Shown piece by piece: positions 41,819-51,656 of a stretch of 64,000 bases of DNA. Location: the NCBI GenBank assembly GCA_030272585.1, contig BSYQ01000010.1:1178001-1242000 (forward strand). The letters run 5' to 3'. Made by a program: the position numbers and the translations under genes. Source of the DNA: Bryopsis sp. KO-2023 (lineage: Eukaryota > Chlorophyta > Ulvophyceae > Bryopsidales > Bryopsidaceae). The notes under the pieces were generated by a model. That model searched no databases. It was not told the DNA's origin and worked only from the letters and a program-made list of their open reading frames with translations. Numbering within the stretch: the first letter of the stretch is position 1; each line of letters opens with the position of its first letter.

Positions 41819-44004
41819 GATATTCCACCCCGGCCTCCTCTTCCACTTGGTGTGGTAGATCGGCCTCCACCTCCTCGTCCTCCAAATCTTCCCCCACTGC
41901 GGCCACGGCCTCGGCCTCGGCCTCGGCTTGAACCTCCCCGGCCGCGGTTTCCACCAATGTAGTTGAGACGATCATCTCCGGCTTTGTCGCCAATACTGTT
42001 AACTCTTGATCTTCGATTCCAACGCTGATGACCTCCTCCACCCCGGCCTCCACTTGAGTTATGAAGTCCACGGATACCATCGAGCCGTTCGGCCATTTCG
42101 ATAGCGGCTTGTACGTCGTCACGAATGAAGCCAACCACTTGACTTCGGATCGGTTCACGCAAGCCTGCGGTGAATGCGCTATATGCCTCCGCTTCACTCA
42201 TATCCGGGATCCTGAAACAAACGCTATTGTAGCGCTTGATGTAGTCCTTCACTGAGGTCGTCTGCCTCAGGGTTCGTAACTCGACTCGGGCGTGTTCAGA
42301 GGTTGTCGTCGGTTGGAACAGTTTGCGAGCCTCCTCGGCCCACGAGCGCCAGTCGGCAAATGGCTGTCTTCGGCCCTCCATTACTTTGAGCTCGGTCAAA
42401 TTCATCCATTCGGCTGCAGGGCCCTCCGTGTTGGCACAGATGACCTGAAGCCATAGCTCCTCTGGAATGGCCTGGGCGAGAAACCATCGGCCCATCCGCA
42501 TCAGCCAGTCCGTGACATTCGCGGTGCCGTTGAAAGCTCGTGGCATTGGTATCTTGACTTGTCTCAATCCATTGCCTCCGGGTGCTGCTGGTGGCCCTCC
42601 GGGTAATTGTGGTCCAAATGGTCCTCCCGGTCCGCCAGGTCCTCCGGGACCTCCAGGTCCGTTCGGCCCGCCGCCAGGTCCATTTGGTCCTCCTCCCGGT
42701 CCATTCGGCCCACCAGGTCCATTCGGCCCACCGGATCCTCCTGGTCCATTCGGCCCACCACCTCCATCACCATCGTCCCCGCCTCCTCCTCCTGGCCGCC
42801 GTCTTCTGGGAGCGTCTCGGAATCCGGAGTTGGGGTCCTGCTGTCCAACTGAGGCATAGGAACCCAGGCCCGCAAACGGGTCCGTTCCCGAATTGAATCC
42901 GACAGCTCCAACTCCCTGTGGCTGACTGGGTCCAGGGGGTGGTTCTTGACGTGGTGCTATGGGAGGTCCTTGGCCGGATGGCGGTGTAGGATTGGTGGCT
43001 TGGTTCTGGCCGCTGGGTGGCCTTGCGGCGGCCGCTGGGTCTCTTCGGCTCGGCCTCGGCCCGCCCGTTGGTGCAGAACCGGGCTCTCGAATGACAGGTC
43101 CTGGTGGTGGTCCGGCTCGCCGTTGGTTGGGCACTCCACTGGGTGGCGCAAGAATAGGTACCGCGGGTGCATTGCTGATGATGGGAGAAACAAGGGGCGC
43201 GTCTTGAAAACTGGAAGACGGGGGTGGTCCGGGTGGCGCTTGTGTCGTTTGGGTCACAGTTTGGGTTCCGGCTCCGGCCATGTACACAGGAATGACTTGG
43301 GGCTGCGCTGGAACTTGCTTGGACCATAACTTCACGAGCTCGTCCACGGATGGGTAGTCTTCCCGTAGACACTTTGTTTCGACCCCGAGCGTCTCGACAG
43401 CGGCCCGCTGGTCGGCCACTTGCAACGTGAGCCTTTCGGTCCGGGCTCCAAGGTCTTGGAAATCTTGAGCTGCCTTGGCGGCCGCACGTTCTTGGGCCAG
43501 GTACATACGTTCTTCCATTTCGGCCACGAGATGCCCGTTCTCGGCTTTGAGGTGCTCGAGTCGTCGGATGAACTCCTCTTCCAACCGAACGCGGTCCTCC
43601 CAGTGATGGTCCTCCAATTCGGCTCTCTGGTTCTCGAGGGCCGTGTTCATGGCTTCGGCCTGCTCGTTGGCCACTTGCCATTGTCGAGCTTCGGCTTCTT
43701 CGCGGGTATGATGGAGTTCTCCTCGCACTTCGTTGAGTGCTTGGTACAGCTCGGCCTGAGTACGTCCCGCCCATTCTTCGGTGTTGGCCGCCAGCTGGGC
43801 CACAGTGATAGATGTTTCGTCCTGGTTCACCTCCACGTGGTGCACGTTCTGCACATTGTGCTGGATGTTGTTCTGCACAAATACGCCTTGTACCGGAGGG
43901 GGATCTTCTTCGGTCCCCAGGCTCATACTGTCCCCAGCGCTCATCTCCTCCACTCCGTCGGGATAGGCGATGGCTTCGGCTGGCTCGTACGGTATGAGGT
44001 CCAT
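41743..44004 (-). CDS. gag: Ty3-B Gag
   Basis: 753 codons from ATG 44004. It has an amino-terminal Asn/Gln/His stretch (QHNVQNVHHV) shared in type with Ty3-A, a long charged coiled-coil region, a Pro-rich region, a Gly/Pro/Asn repeat tract (about 42590-42760 on the plus strand), the retrotransposon Gag domain, an Arg/Gly-rich tract, and a zinc knuckle CYLCGGDHGIRNC. The knuckle has only three residues between the second Cys and His (C-x2-C-x3-H-x4-C), one fewer than canonical. Ends TGA at 41743. Large overlapping frames on both strands here are shadows. Confidence 0.92.
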   Translation of the reverse strand: MDLIPYEPAEAIAYPDGVEEMSAGDSMSLGTEEDPPPVQGVFVQNNIQHNVQNVHHVEVNQDETSITVAQLAANTEEWAGRTQAELYQALNEVRGELHHTREEAEARQWQVANEQAEAMNTALENQRAELEDHHWEDRVRLEEEFIRRLEHLKAENGHLVAEMEERMYLAQERAAAKAAQDFQDLGARTERLTLQVADQRAAVETLGVETKCLREDYPSVDELVKLWSKQVPAQPQVIPVYMAGAGTQTVTQTTQAPPGPPPSSSFQDAPLVSPIISNAPAVPILAPPSGVPNQRRAGPPPGPVIREPGSAPTGGPRPSRRDPAAAARPPSGQNQATNPTPPSGQGPPIAPRQEPPPGPSQPQGVGAVGFNSGTDPFAGLGSYASVGQQDPNSGFRDAPRRRRPGGGGGDDGDGGGGPNGPGGSGGPNGPGGPNGPGGGPNGPGGGPNGPGGPGGPGGPGGPFGPQLPGGPPAAPGGNGLRQVKIPMPRAFNGTANVTDWLMRMGRWFLAQAIPEELWLQVICANTEGPAAEWMNLTELKVMEGRRQPFADWRSWAEEARKLFQPTTTSEHARVELRTLRQTTSVKDYIKRYNSVCFRIPDMSEAEAYSAFTAGLREPIRSQVVGFIRDDVQAAIEMAERLDGIRGLHNSSGGRGGGGHQRWNRRSRVNSIGDKAGDDRLNYIGGNRGRGGSSRGRGRGRGRSGGRFGGRGGGGRSTTPSGRGGRGGISCYLCGGDHGIRNCPKLSAAKRSIN

Positions 44005-44445
44005 GGTTGGACTCCGTGTGCGAGCCGTGGGTCCCGATTGCGAAGGGGTTCCTCGGCCGAGTTTGCCCGCCGGTTGCGTAGGTGCTCCTGGACTTCAGCG
44101 TAGAAACGCAGAAACTCCGGGTCGTTTCTTTCCTCCTCTGTGAAGCAGGAGTCACAGCTTCCGACACTTTCTGTGTCGTCGTTGTCGTTCGGCCCGGTAG
44201 GTGGTGGTACGGGGCTCGGCCTTCGAATAGGCGGTCCCTCAAGTCCGGGAGGTACGCCCTCGATAACGCTTGGGCCGCCGTAGCAAAAGGCCAGCTGGTC
44301 GATATAAAACCTTCTCCAATGTGGTGCGACCAGCTCCTCTGGCACCGTGAGATAACGGGAAGTCGGGTGTTCGTGTGTGCCGGCGGAGGACTGGGGCGAG
44401 GTAGGGTGGCTGTTCGACATACGGGTGGTATGGGTCTTGGTTCCG

Positions 44446-44465
44446 GCTTCGGCTCCGAAACCAGT
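44446..44465 (-). promoter_or_regulatory. Ty3-B primer binding site
   Basis: Immediately after the 5' LTR the minus strand reads CTGGTTTCGGAGCCGAAG. It shares TGGTTTCGGAGC with Ty3-A and resembles the initiator Met tRNA complement. Confidence 0.65.
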
Positions 44466-44853
44466 TGATACAAACGTTGGAACAAAATAGACTAGTCGAG
44501 TGGACTTACGTCTAGAGCACGGAAACACTTTCAAACAAGGAACTTTACAATAGTCCAAGTTACAATGAGGCTGTGGTCCGGGCCGAATAAGTATTCGGCC
44601 GGGCCGACAGCCTGTCCAACCCTTTCATCCAACTCAGCGTTCTAATGGCCCCTTGGCCGTGTCCTAATGGACCCTAAGCTGAATGTGAGGCTCCAGGCCG
44701 AACTGAGGGTTGCCACCTCAGAGGCGGCCTGGACCTCTCCCTTAATGTGTGACTATGATGATGGTGAGCTGGTTCGGTCCGACTACTGTCAGGCCGAACC
44801 ACGTGTTGGGTGAGTGGGCCGAACCACGTGTCATACGACGGACGTTCGTATCA
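44466..44853 (-). repeat. Ty3-B 5' LTR
   Basis: 388 bp, same sequence as 35364-35751 by eye. Should contain the promoter. Confidence 0.95.
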
Positions 44854-44858
44854 TCTGG

Positions 44859-46080
44859 AGATAAGTTGAAGAAAAGTGGGAAACGTTGTATTAACTGGGA
44901 GAGACATTCTTCACGACTTTCAGGCTCACGCATATCATTGTTCATAACTTCCGCTCTTACATCCAATGATTCCCCTTGCGCATCCCAGTTACCATATTTT
45001 CCCCACTTTGATCGATGAACATCCCAAAGTTTCACAGATCGTCTTTCCTCTCTCGAGCGAGCATGTTTCCTTTGACTCCAACTCTCCTCTTCTTGACACT
45101 GGTGTATCTGCCACTGCTTTTCCTCTTGTCCTGTTTTCTGTATATTCTGTCGATCATTAGTACTTCTTCGCACTTTGGAAATCGCACATCGACCATCAAT
45201 AGATATGCGATATCGCATAGCTCACTCAATTGTCATGGAATGAACCAGGCTAGTCACGTGTTGAATTTCACTGCTATCATTGACCAAATATCCAAACAGA
45301 GTTCCTCCTGCTCGCTGCTTCATAACCAAGCCTGACTCCCTTCGTATGTAGACCATCAATAATAAGTCCTCGGACCCCTTATAATTCATATGGCAAACTC
45401 AAGACGGCCACTTCCCCTGGTCCCAAAACTACGCTGCGATTAAGATAAAACACGACATCTTGACACAGCTCAGGGAATTATTCTAAGTCTTGCGTGAGCT
45501 GGATACGAATTCCTTGTTTGTCCGTCCTACCACTGTCCCCGGAAAACGCGAACGACTTGTTTCCATGCTCCCTTTTTTTTGGATCTTCCGTAAGACATTA
45601 AGCGGGCTGCACCTTGGCCTTTTCCAGAAAAATCGGCATGCCCAACTTGGCTCCCTTTTTAAGCAATATTGGACATTCTTGGTCATTGTCAACAACAAGG
45701 ACCAGAGGTTCTCCTTCTTTGGGCCCTGTATAACTAAGTGTGCATGTACCCGGAGACCATTCTTGCCTGCTTGTATGTTTTGTGGCTTAACAACCAGAAC
45801 CACATTCCCGTGCAAAAAACATCTAGTAGAGGAAACGACGTGTGTAGTTATTCCAGGCCCCCAAAGGGTGTCGTTTCCTAGAGTCAGCACACATTCCCCT
45901 AAGTCCATTCGATCCTCCGTTTGTCTTCCATTTGAAGGTACCTTAGGCGACACTAAACAACAAATAATTTCGGCATCTGTAGTTTTATCCACCAGACGGT
46001 TTGTAGCAGGGTCAATAATAAACCCAAGTTGTCCAACTGCTTCTTTTCCTGAATACTGCGACTATGGCACTCCAAAATGA
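44859..46080 (-). pseudogene. Upstream pol remnants of the old retroelement
   Basis: Several minus-strand open stretches broken by frameshifts: 45992-45483 (about 170 codons, unrecognised), VVLGPGEVAVLSLPYE near 45400, and REECLSQLIQRFPLFF near 44900, directly before the Ty3-B insertion. The last resembles the spacer before RT in LTR retroelements. It runs on the same strand and in the right order toward the RT pieces at 35.3 and 10.9 kb. Protein family of the 170-codon part is not recognised. Confidence 0.4.
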
Positions 46081-46206
46081 CGAACTTCAGTTCCTTTTGA
46101 TTCTGCCCCACTTCCACCATCGTCGTCGCAGTTCCTAATAACTATGTAAACACATTTAAGGGCGTCACTCTCCTTTAGGGCGCTACCTCATTTTAGGGAG
46201 TCACTC

Positions 46207-47316
46207 AAACAAGGAAACAAGGAAACAAGGATTACAAGTTGCGTAGGGCAAATCGCCCTGTTGCAACAACGTACATGAGTGAAACGTTGTCCAAACGTTC
46301 GACGCAAGGCAAAAGCCTCTGAACACACGCATCTCCTAAAAAACGAAATCTATTGAAAATGAAAAGATCTCTTACGTCTCTGAAACCTGAAATATCCAAT
46401 CAAGACTCGAGAAAGAGTCCAAACCTCGAAACAAAAGCACCACAAACACCAGAATCGGTCGCTGCAAACTCAGAAAACCAAAGCGAGCGCCCGACAACGA
46501 AAAAATAACCAAGAACACAAACGTCCACAAAACGTCCCGAGTATAAGACTAGAACTCTTCATCCAAACCCAGAACTGAATCCTCCTCAGAGCGAAGAACC
46601 TCCAAATAACCATCCAAATATTCCCACACGCTCTCATGACCATATTGATGAGACAAATGCTCATCTAACGATTCCAATCGTGACCGACTCCCGAAGTACT
46701 CATCCCTAGCAAGCTTATAAGAAGAGACAGACCCCGATATCTGGGTGTTCAAATAAGAACGTGCATCAACAACCTCCCGAGACGATGGCAAGCCCTCCAA
46801 CAAATCCGCATGCGAGTAAAGCGTTTTTAACTCAGCCCGTGACTCTATGAAACGACGTCCTCAAGCACAAGCACAGAAGCATATAATGTAGGGGGAGATG
46901 AAACATCACCTTGCAAACCATAACCAGGCCACGATGTACCTGCAGCAGGCATCTCCCCCTTCAGAGATCGATTAGAAGCCACACTTGGTGGGGTTGACCC
47001 TGACCGCTCACCATCAGCCACACCAGATGCAAGATCGTCCAATTCAACTTTCAAACGTAGCGCGCAATGTTGTCAACAAAGCCTGCTGAGTGTTCATCTC
47101 ACTAATCAATTCGGATCGCAAGGAGATAGTCTCTTCAGTTGCTGGCAAAGCATCCACACGTGTCAAAGCCACCTCATATCTCGATAACTGTGCTTCCGCT
47201 GAAAGCAACTTCGATTCAAGTGAAGAAAGCCCAGATGTAACACTCTCCATAGCATCCTTTTGGCTTGCGAAAGCCACATCTGCGCCACAGATGTGGCACG
47301 GAACGTTCTCAGCCAC
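46207..47316 (-). mobile_element. LINE-tailed element with a coiled-coil ORF (possibly non-autonomous)
   Basis: At its 3' end (46207-46540 on the plus strand) lies a diverged LINE family 1 3' UTR with the conserved stem-loop and an (AAACAAGG)n tail. Upstream, where RT should be, there are three overlapping minus-strand frames (47316-47044, 47054-46845, 46803-46549). They read as one broken protein starting near a CHIC motif (ENVPCHICGADV) and continuing as coiled coil. No RT or endonuclease is present. Either a passenger ORF uses LINE machinery, or two elements are juxtaposed. The 5' boundary and target duplication were not resolved. Confidence 0.5.
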
Positions 47317-48096
47317 ATCGTTCTGTGCCGCTGCAGCGCACGCTCAAGTATTTGGGCGTGGTGTTCTACGATGGGCCTGGGGACGTCAACGTGTTTCGGG
47401 AGCATATTTCAAAGGTGTTGTGTGCGGGCAACGTGGCTGTTGGGCGTTTGCGTGCGAGGGCGTTCGAGATCGGTTTGAGGGATCCACGGACTCTGGTGGC
47501 TCTCTTCAAGATGTACGTTTTGGGGAAGGTGCAGTATGCTGCGCCGGTTTGGGTGTTCTTTTTGACTCAGCAGCACAAGCGGGAGCTAAACGATCTGTTG
47601 GTGCGTCACCTCAAATCGGTGTTACGTCGTCGTGGCTCTCTGTTTCGTTTGTTTAATTGTCCGGGGCAGGTTCGTGTGGCTGTTTATATTCGCCGGGCGC
47701 TCGCCTTGCGTAGGGAGTGGTTGGACGCTCGTTCGTAGTGGGCTTGTAGCGACTGGTGGTGTTTGTTTTTCGTCGTTTTGAATGATTTGCTTGATGGGGA
47801 GGTTGGTGTTCTTTGTTGTTTGCTTTGTTTGTCGGGCGCTCGCTCCGGTTATCTGAGTTGGAAGCGACCGATTCTTGTGTTTGGTTTTCTTGTTTCGATG
47901 TTTGGGCTCTTTCTCGAGTTTTCGATTGGGGATCTCTGCTTTCTGAGACGTTGGAGATCTTTTTGTTTTAGGAGATTCTGTTCATTTAGGAGTTCATTAC
48001 ATTCAGAGGCTTTTGCCTTGCTTCGGACGTTGGGACACGATTCACTCATGTATGTCGTTGCAACAGGGTGGTTTGCCCTACGCAACTTGTAATCCT
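47317..48096 (+). mobile_element. LINE family 1, 5'-truncated and internally deleted copy
   Basis: Begins in the region after RT (matching 56402 onward) and follows it to the LKSVLR codons. It then jumps to the last 40 codons at about 47628, missing roughly 0.6 kb, and ends with the usual 3' UTR and stem-loop. The join has CGTC on both sides. The frame stays open through 47738. Confidence 0.85.
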
Positions 48097-48536
48097 TCTT
48101 CTTTACCTCCCTAGTCGCGACCAGACGTAGTCTGCTGAGTCGACGACGTTTACGCAGGCGTAAGACAGTGGTCAAGGTTAACTGTGCCGACAGGATCTAT
48201 CTGTGCGACCTATTCTATTCCTGCTAGCGACAGGAACTGGCACGACGTGTCGGCCACTCTATTTTTGGCTGTTTCGGTTTGCTAAAACGACCGACGTACG
48301 GTCAGGCCAAAACCGCTAGTGACTAAGTCTATATTTGGCTATCCCAGTTCGTTAAAACGACGGACGATCAGCTAGGCTGAAAGAGTCACGAGACAATCTA
48401 TTCTATTTATCTCAGTTGCAAGGCCAAAGAGTCGAGGACAAGTCAAAAACGTTCTACTTCAAATCTGGTTTATTTCCTACCACACTCGCTGGGGTGCTAG
48501 TCACACTTGTTCTAAACTCGTCTATAGACGAGCACG
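48097..48536. other. Unassigned sequence, possible retroelement leader
   Basis: About 440 bp containing two imperfect ~80-bp repeats with AAAACGACxGACG. It leads directly into the ORF at 48537. No promoter motif could be identified. Confidence 0.35.
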
Positions 48537-48800
48537 ATGGCTAATCCTCGTGGAAACGACCACATGGAAGAGGATCGAGCAGTGGTTCCCTACCAGGTCG
48601 AAGAACAAGTAGTTCCCTACCAAGTAGAGGAACAGTTCTACTCGGATAGTTCCATGGACACCGAGCAGGAACAACAGGTGAACGACTGTGACGTCCTCGT
48701 CGACGACTGCCCTTATCGAGTTCGCCTGGGTCTTGTGGGGTCACACGCTCACACGCACTTGGAACGCACACAGTTCGCACACAGGTCGCACACAGAGTAG
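48537..48800 (+). CDS. Unknown short acidic protein, carboxy end lost
   Basis: ATG at 48537, 87 codons to a stop near 48800. It contains the repeat VVPYQVEEQ twice in a row and is rich in Glu/Asp/Gln. The frame runs into a reversed LINE tail at about 48801, so it may be the start of a longer gene, perhaps a retroelement gag. No domain is recognised. Confidence 0.4.
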   Translation: MANPRGNDHMEEDRAVVPYQVEEQVVPYQVEEQFYSDSSMDTEQEQQVNDCDVLVDDCPYRVRLGLVGSHAHTHLERTQFAHRSHTE

Positions 48801-48992
48801 CCAAAAACAAGAACAGTTACAGAAACAGAATCACAAGTTGCGTTGGGCAAATCGCCCTGTTGCAACAACGTACATGAGTGAAACGTTGTCCGAACGTTCG
48901 ACGCAAGGCAAAAGCCTCTGAACACACGCATCTCCTAAAAAACGAAATCTCCTGAAAATGAAAAGATCTCTTACGTCTCTGAAACCTGAAAT
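48801..48992 (-). mobile_element. LINE 3'-end fragment, reversed
   Basis: On the minus strand: 3' UTR, stem-loop GTTGCAACAGGGCGATTTG and complement, then a (TCTGTT)n-type tail. About 190 bp, heavily 5'-truncated. Directly abuts the YR element at 48993. Confidence 0.85.
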
Positions 48993-49273
48993 ATGTCTTC
49001 AACGTCAGTTGAAAAGTTTATGCGGCAGTTGGGCACAGGGCGGGTAGTTTCGTGATTGTGGAGGTACTTGGCTTAGCTGTACTCGTTTGAGTGGTCAGGA
49101 TTTGATGTGCGTATTCGGTGGTTCTGGTGCTGCCAGGGTGGCAGTCAGACATTTAGTTTGTGCGGTTCTGATTGCAGCATTACAATGCACAGCACAGCAC
49201 CGCTGTACGACTGTAGTGCTGCACAGCAAGGATATAAGCGGGCCATTTGTTTTGCTATTCACTTTTCTGCTCT
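48993..49273 (+). repeat. YR element split direct repeat A1
   Basis: 281 bp beginning ATGTCTTCAACG and ending TTTTCTGCTCT, near-identical to 54543-54823 and 62481-62761. Confidence 0.9.
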
Positions 49274-49407
49274 TCGAGCAGCCCAGCAATTCGTTTGCTG
49301 GCTCCTTGTAAGGAGATCTCAGTGTGTGGAGCGACACTCTCTAGAAGAGGCTCGTCAACACGCACAACACCGACCTGATCGCGACCTGGGGCAATACGTC
49401 GGCGAAA

Positions 49408-49426
49408 CAGAAACAGAAATTACGTT
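49408..49426 (-). mobile_element. Minimal LINE tail insertion (about 25 bp with its right part at 50613-50626)
   Basis: Removing the LINE at 49435-50612 leaves CAGAAACAGAAATTACG ATTACA between two copies of TCGGCGAAA (49399-49407, 50627-50635). This is the reversed (TCTGTT)n tail plus the last few LINE bases, with a 9-bp target duplication. Without it the YR ORF is continuous. Confidence 0.65.
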
Positions 49427-49434
49427 TTGGGGAA

Positions 49435-50612
49435 GGTGCAGTATGCTGCGCCGGTTTGGGTGTTCTTTCTGACTCAGCAGCACAAGCGGGAGCTGAACGA
49501 TCTGTTGGTGCGTTACCTAAAATCGGTGCTACGTCTTCCGACGAGGGCGCTGAAGAATTTCGTGTATTTGGAGTGTGGTGTTTTGCCGGTCACGTTTTAT
49601 TTGTACCGGAACGCGTTGAAGTTTTGGAATCGCCTGATGCAATTGCCGGCGACGCATCCCACGCGGGCGATGCTGTTCTGGTTGCGTGGTCAGCCGGATT
49701 CTCGGCGTTCTTGGTGGGTTCAGTTTCGTGATATGGTGAGACGCTTTGTTCCACAGTTCGATGGGTTTGTGGAGGTGGACGTGGCGACCTGGGCGCGTGC
49801 CTATAAGGCAGATATTGTGGGTCAATTGCGTTCCCGACATCCGCGTATCGTGGCGTATTATAATCGGTTCAAACCGACGTTTTGTTACACGAACGCGTTG
49901 TCTTCTTTTACGGATTTGGGTTTGCGTACGACTTGGGTGCGTTTTCGGGCTCGTCTTCACGGTTTGGAGATCGATGCTGTGGACTTGAGTGATAGAGACG
50001 TGCCTTTGAACGAGAGGTATTGTCCGTTTTGTTTGGCCGCTGGGGTTTCGACGCCTGAAAACGAGGTGCATTTTCTTTTTGCTTGTCCGCTTTATGTGCG
50101 GTTGCGTGTGAACTCGGTCGTGGAAGAGAGTCGTGGCTCTCTATTTCGTTTGTTTAATTGTCCGGGGCAGGTTCGTGTGGCTGTTTATATTCGCCGGGCG
50201 CTCGCCTTGCGTAGGGAGTGGTTGGACGCTCGTTCGTAGTGGGCTTGTAGCGACTGGTGGTGTTTGTTTTTCGTTGTTCTGGATGTTTCGTTTGATGGGG
50301 AAGTTGGTGTTCTTCGTTGTTTGCTTTGTTTGTTGGGCGCTCGCTCCGGGTTTCTGAGTTGGAAGCGACCGATTCTTGTGTTTGGTTTTATGTTTTGACG
50401 TTTGGGCTCTTTCTTGAGTTTCGATTGGGGATTTCTGGTTTCAGAGACGTTGGAACTTTTTTGTTTTAGGAGATTTTGTTCATTTAGGAGTTGATTACAT
50501 TCAGAGGCTTTTGCCTTGCTTCGAACGTTGGGACACGATTCACTCATGTATGTCGTTGCAACAGGGCGGTTTGCCCTACGCAACTTGTAATCCTTGTATC
50601 CTTGTATCCTTG
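49435..50612 (+). mobile_element. LINE family 1, 5'-truncated copy
   Basis: Flanked by AAATTACG (49427-49434, 50613-50620). It carries the last 270 codons of ORF2 (to 50239), the 3' UTR, stem-loop, and a (CCTTGTAT)n tail. The protein is the same as the end of the copy at 55284-57410. Inserted inside the tiny tail insertion described at 49408. Confidence 0.93.
49440..50239 (+). CDS. LINE family 1 ORF2, carboxy-terminal fragment
   Basis: About 266 codons covering the post-RT region and the terminal finger C-x2-C-x12-H-x4-C (YCPFCLAAG..., HFLFACP). It matches residues 439-708 of the longer copy at 55284-57410 without visible change. No RT core, so non-functional. Confidence 0.8.
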
Positions 50613-50626
50613 AAATTACGATTACA

Positions 50627-51533
50627 TCGGCGAAATCGTGAAGGGGTCGTTTGTGAACGGCCGTATCGACAGTTCGCAGCTGCTGTCTCGCTCAAGCCAA
50701 CGTCCACAACGCCTGCTGTTCGCTCCAAGCGCTGTGCTGCGCCAAAACCATGCTCTGATGCGCCGAGTGATGTGGCCAGCAAGCTAGGGTTTTGTACTGC
50801 TTGATACAAGGATACAAGGATTACAAGTTGCGTAGGGCAAACCGCCCTGTTGCAAACCGCCCTGTTGCAAACCGCCCTGTTGTACTGCTTGACCTGCATG
50901 CTGTGCAGAAACAGCAATACAGGATCAGGAGCAGACAAGGGCGCTCACCAAGAAATGGGGGAACTAATACAGAACATGACAGAGCCTATGGGAGAGGATC
51001 TGTTCACAAGGACACAAGGGTTCGAGGACCTGTCGGCACAGTGGACAGCATTGAAAGTACGGCGAAACGTGAGTCAGTGGAGACGGATTGGAACGTCTAA
51101 TGAGGTACTGCGAATCATTTCGGGGGGTGTCAAAGTGCGGTTTGACGGTACACCACGAACGCAGCAGTTCAGTGGCTCTTTTCTTACGTCAGAAACGCAA
51201 AGAAAAGAATGGAGAGAAATCAGAAAGGATTATCTAGAGAAGGGTGCAATTAGCATCGTGGATAATCCTGATAAATCGGCTCATGTCAGTCGATCTTTTT
51301 TGGTACCAAAAAAAGATGAATTTGGGAATAGAACTGGGCAGCGTCTGATAATAGACCTGAGGCGTTTAAATGCACAGGTGTTGCCCTACCCTGTGCATTA
51401 CGAGGATTTGCGCTCGTTGCCTCATATGCTGCGCCAGAACGATTTTTTGATTAAGTTCGATTTGAAGGACGCCTTTTTTCACGTCGGGATTCATCCAGAT
51501 CATAAGAAATTCTTTCAATTCGAAGTGGATGGT
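50627..51533 (+). CDS. YR element copy 1: ORF1 end and RT amino-terminal part
   Basis: A short ORF1 (continuing from about 49290 once insertions are ignored) ends at a TAG near 50786. Downstream a new frame reads a DIRS/Ngaro-type RT: SFLVPKKDE, RLIIDLRRLNAQ, HYEDLRSL, KFDLKDAFFHV. The RT frame has no obvious ATG and starts near the LINE tail at 50804-50881. It continues after the in-frame tail insertion at 51545. Confidence 0.7.
50804..50881 (-). mobile_element. 78-bp LINE tail insertion with internal triplication
   Basis: Flanked by GTACTGCTTG (50794-50803, 50882-50891). It consists of the (ATACAAGG)n tail, the last bases and the 3' stem region of LINE family 1. GCAAACCGCCCTGTT is present three times in tandem. 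Confidence 0.88.
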
Positions 51534-51544
51534 GAACGTTTCCA

Positions 51545-51656
51545 CCAGAGGCTTTTGCCTTGCTTCGAACGTTGGGACACAATTCACTCATGTATGTCGT
51601 TGCAACAGGGCGGTTTGCCCTACGCAACTTGTAATTCTGTTTCTGTTTCTGTTTCT
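51545..51656 (+). mobile_element. 112-bp LINE 3'-end insertion inside YR reverse transcriptase, in frame
   Basis: Flanked by GAACGTTTCCA (51534-51544, 51657-51667). It brings the last ~85 bp of LINE family 1 and a (TCTGTT)n tail. Total added length with the duplication is 123 nt, so the RT frame is kept and 41 codons are added. Confidence 0.92.

Larger units (their letters stand above)
35364..44853 (-). mobile_element. Ty3-B: complete, apparently intact Ty3/gypsy chromovirus-type retrotransposon
   Basis: LTRs of 388 bp (5' LTR 44466-44853, 3' LTR 35364-35751) show no difference by eye. The 5-bp duplication TCTGG lies at 35359-35363 and 44854-44858. Order on the minus strand: primer site, gag, pol in the -1 frame, ORF3, polypurine tract. 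All three frames are open with catalytic residues present, so this copy could be active. It shares primer site, Gag motif, chromodomain and ORF3 with Ty3-A but is clearly diverged. Confidence 0.95.

Noticed and set aside
42767-44485. 572-codon minus-strand frame overlapping Ty3-B gag
   Set aside because: Different frame of the gag region; Arg/Ser/Pro/Thr-rich low complexity, no domain, no start in context. Gag in the other frame has a zinc knuckle.
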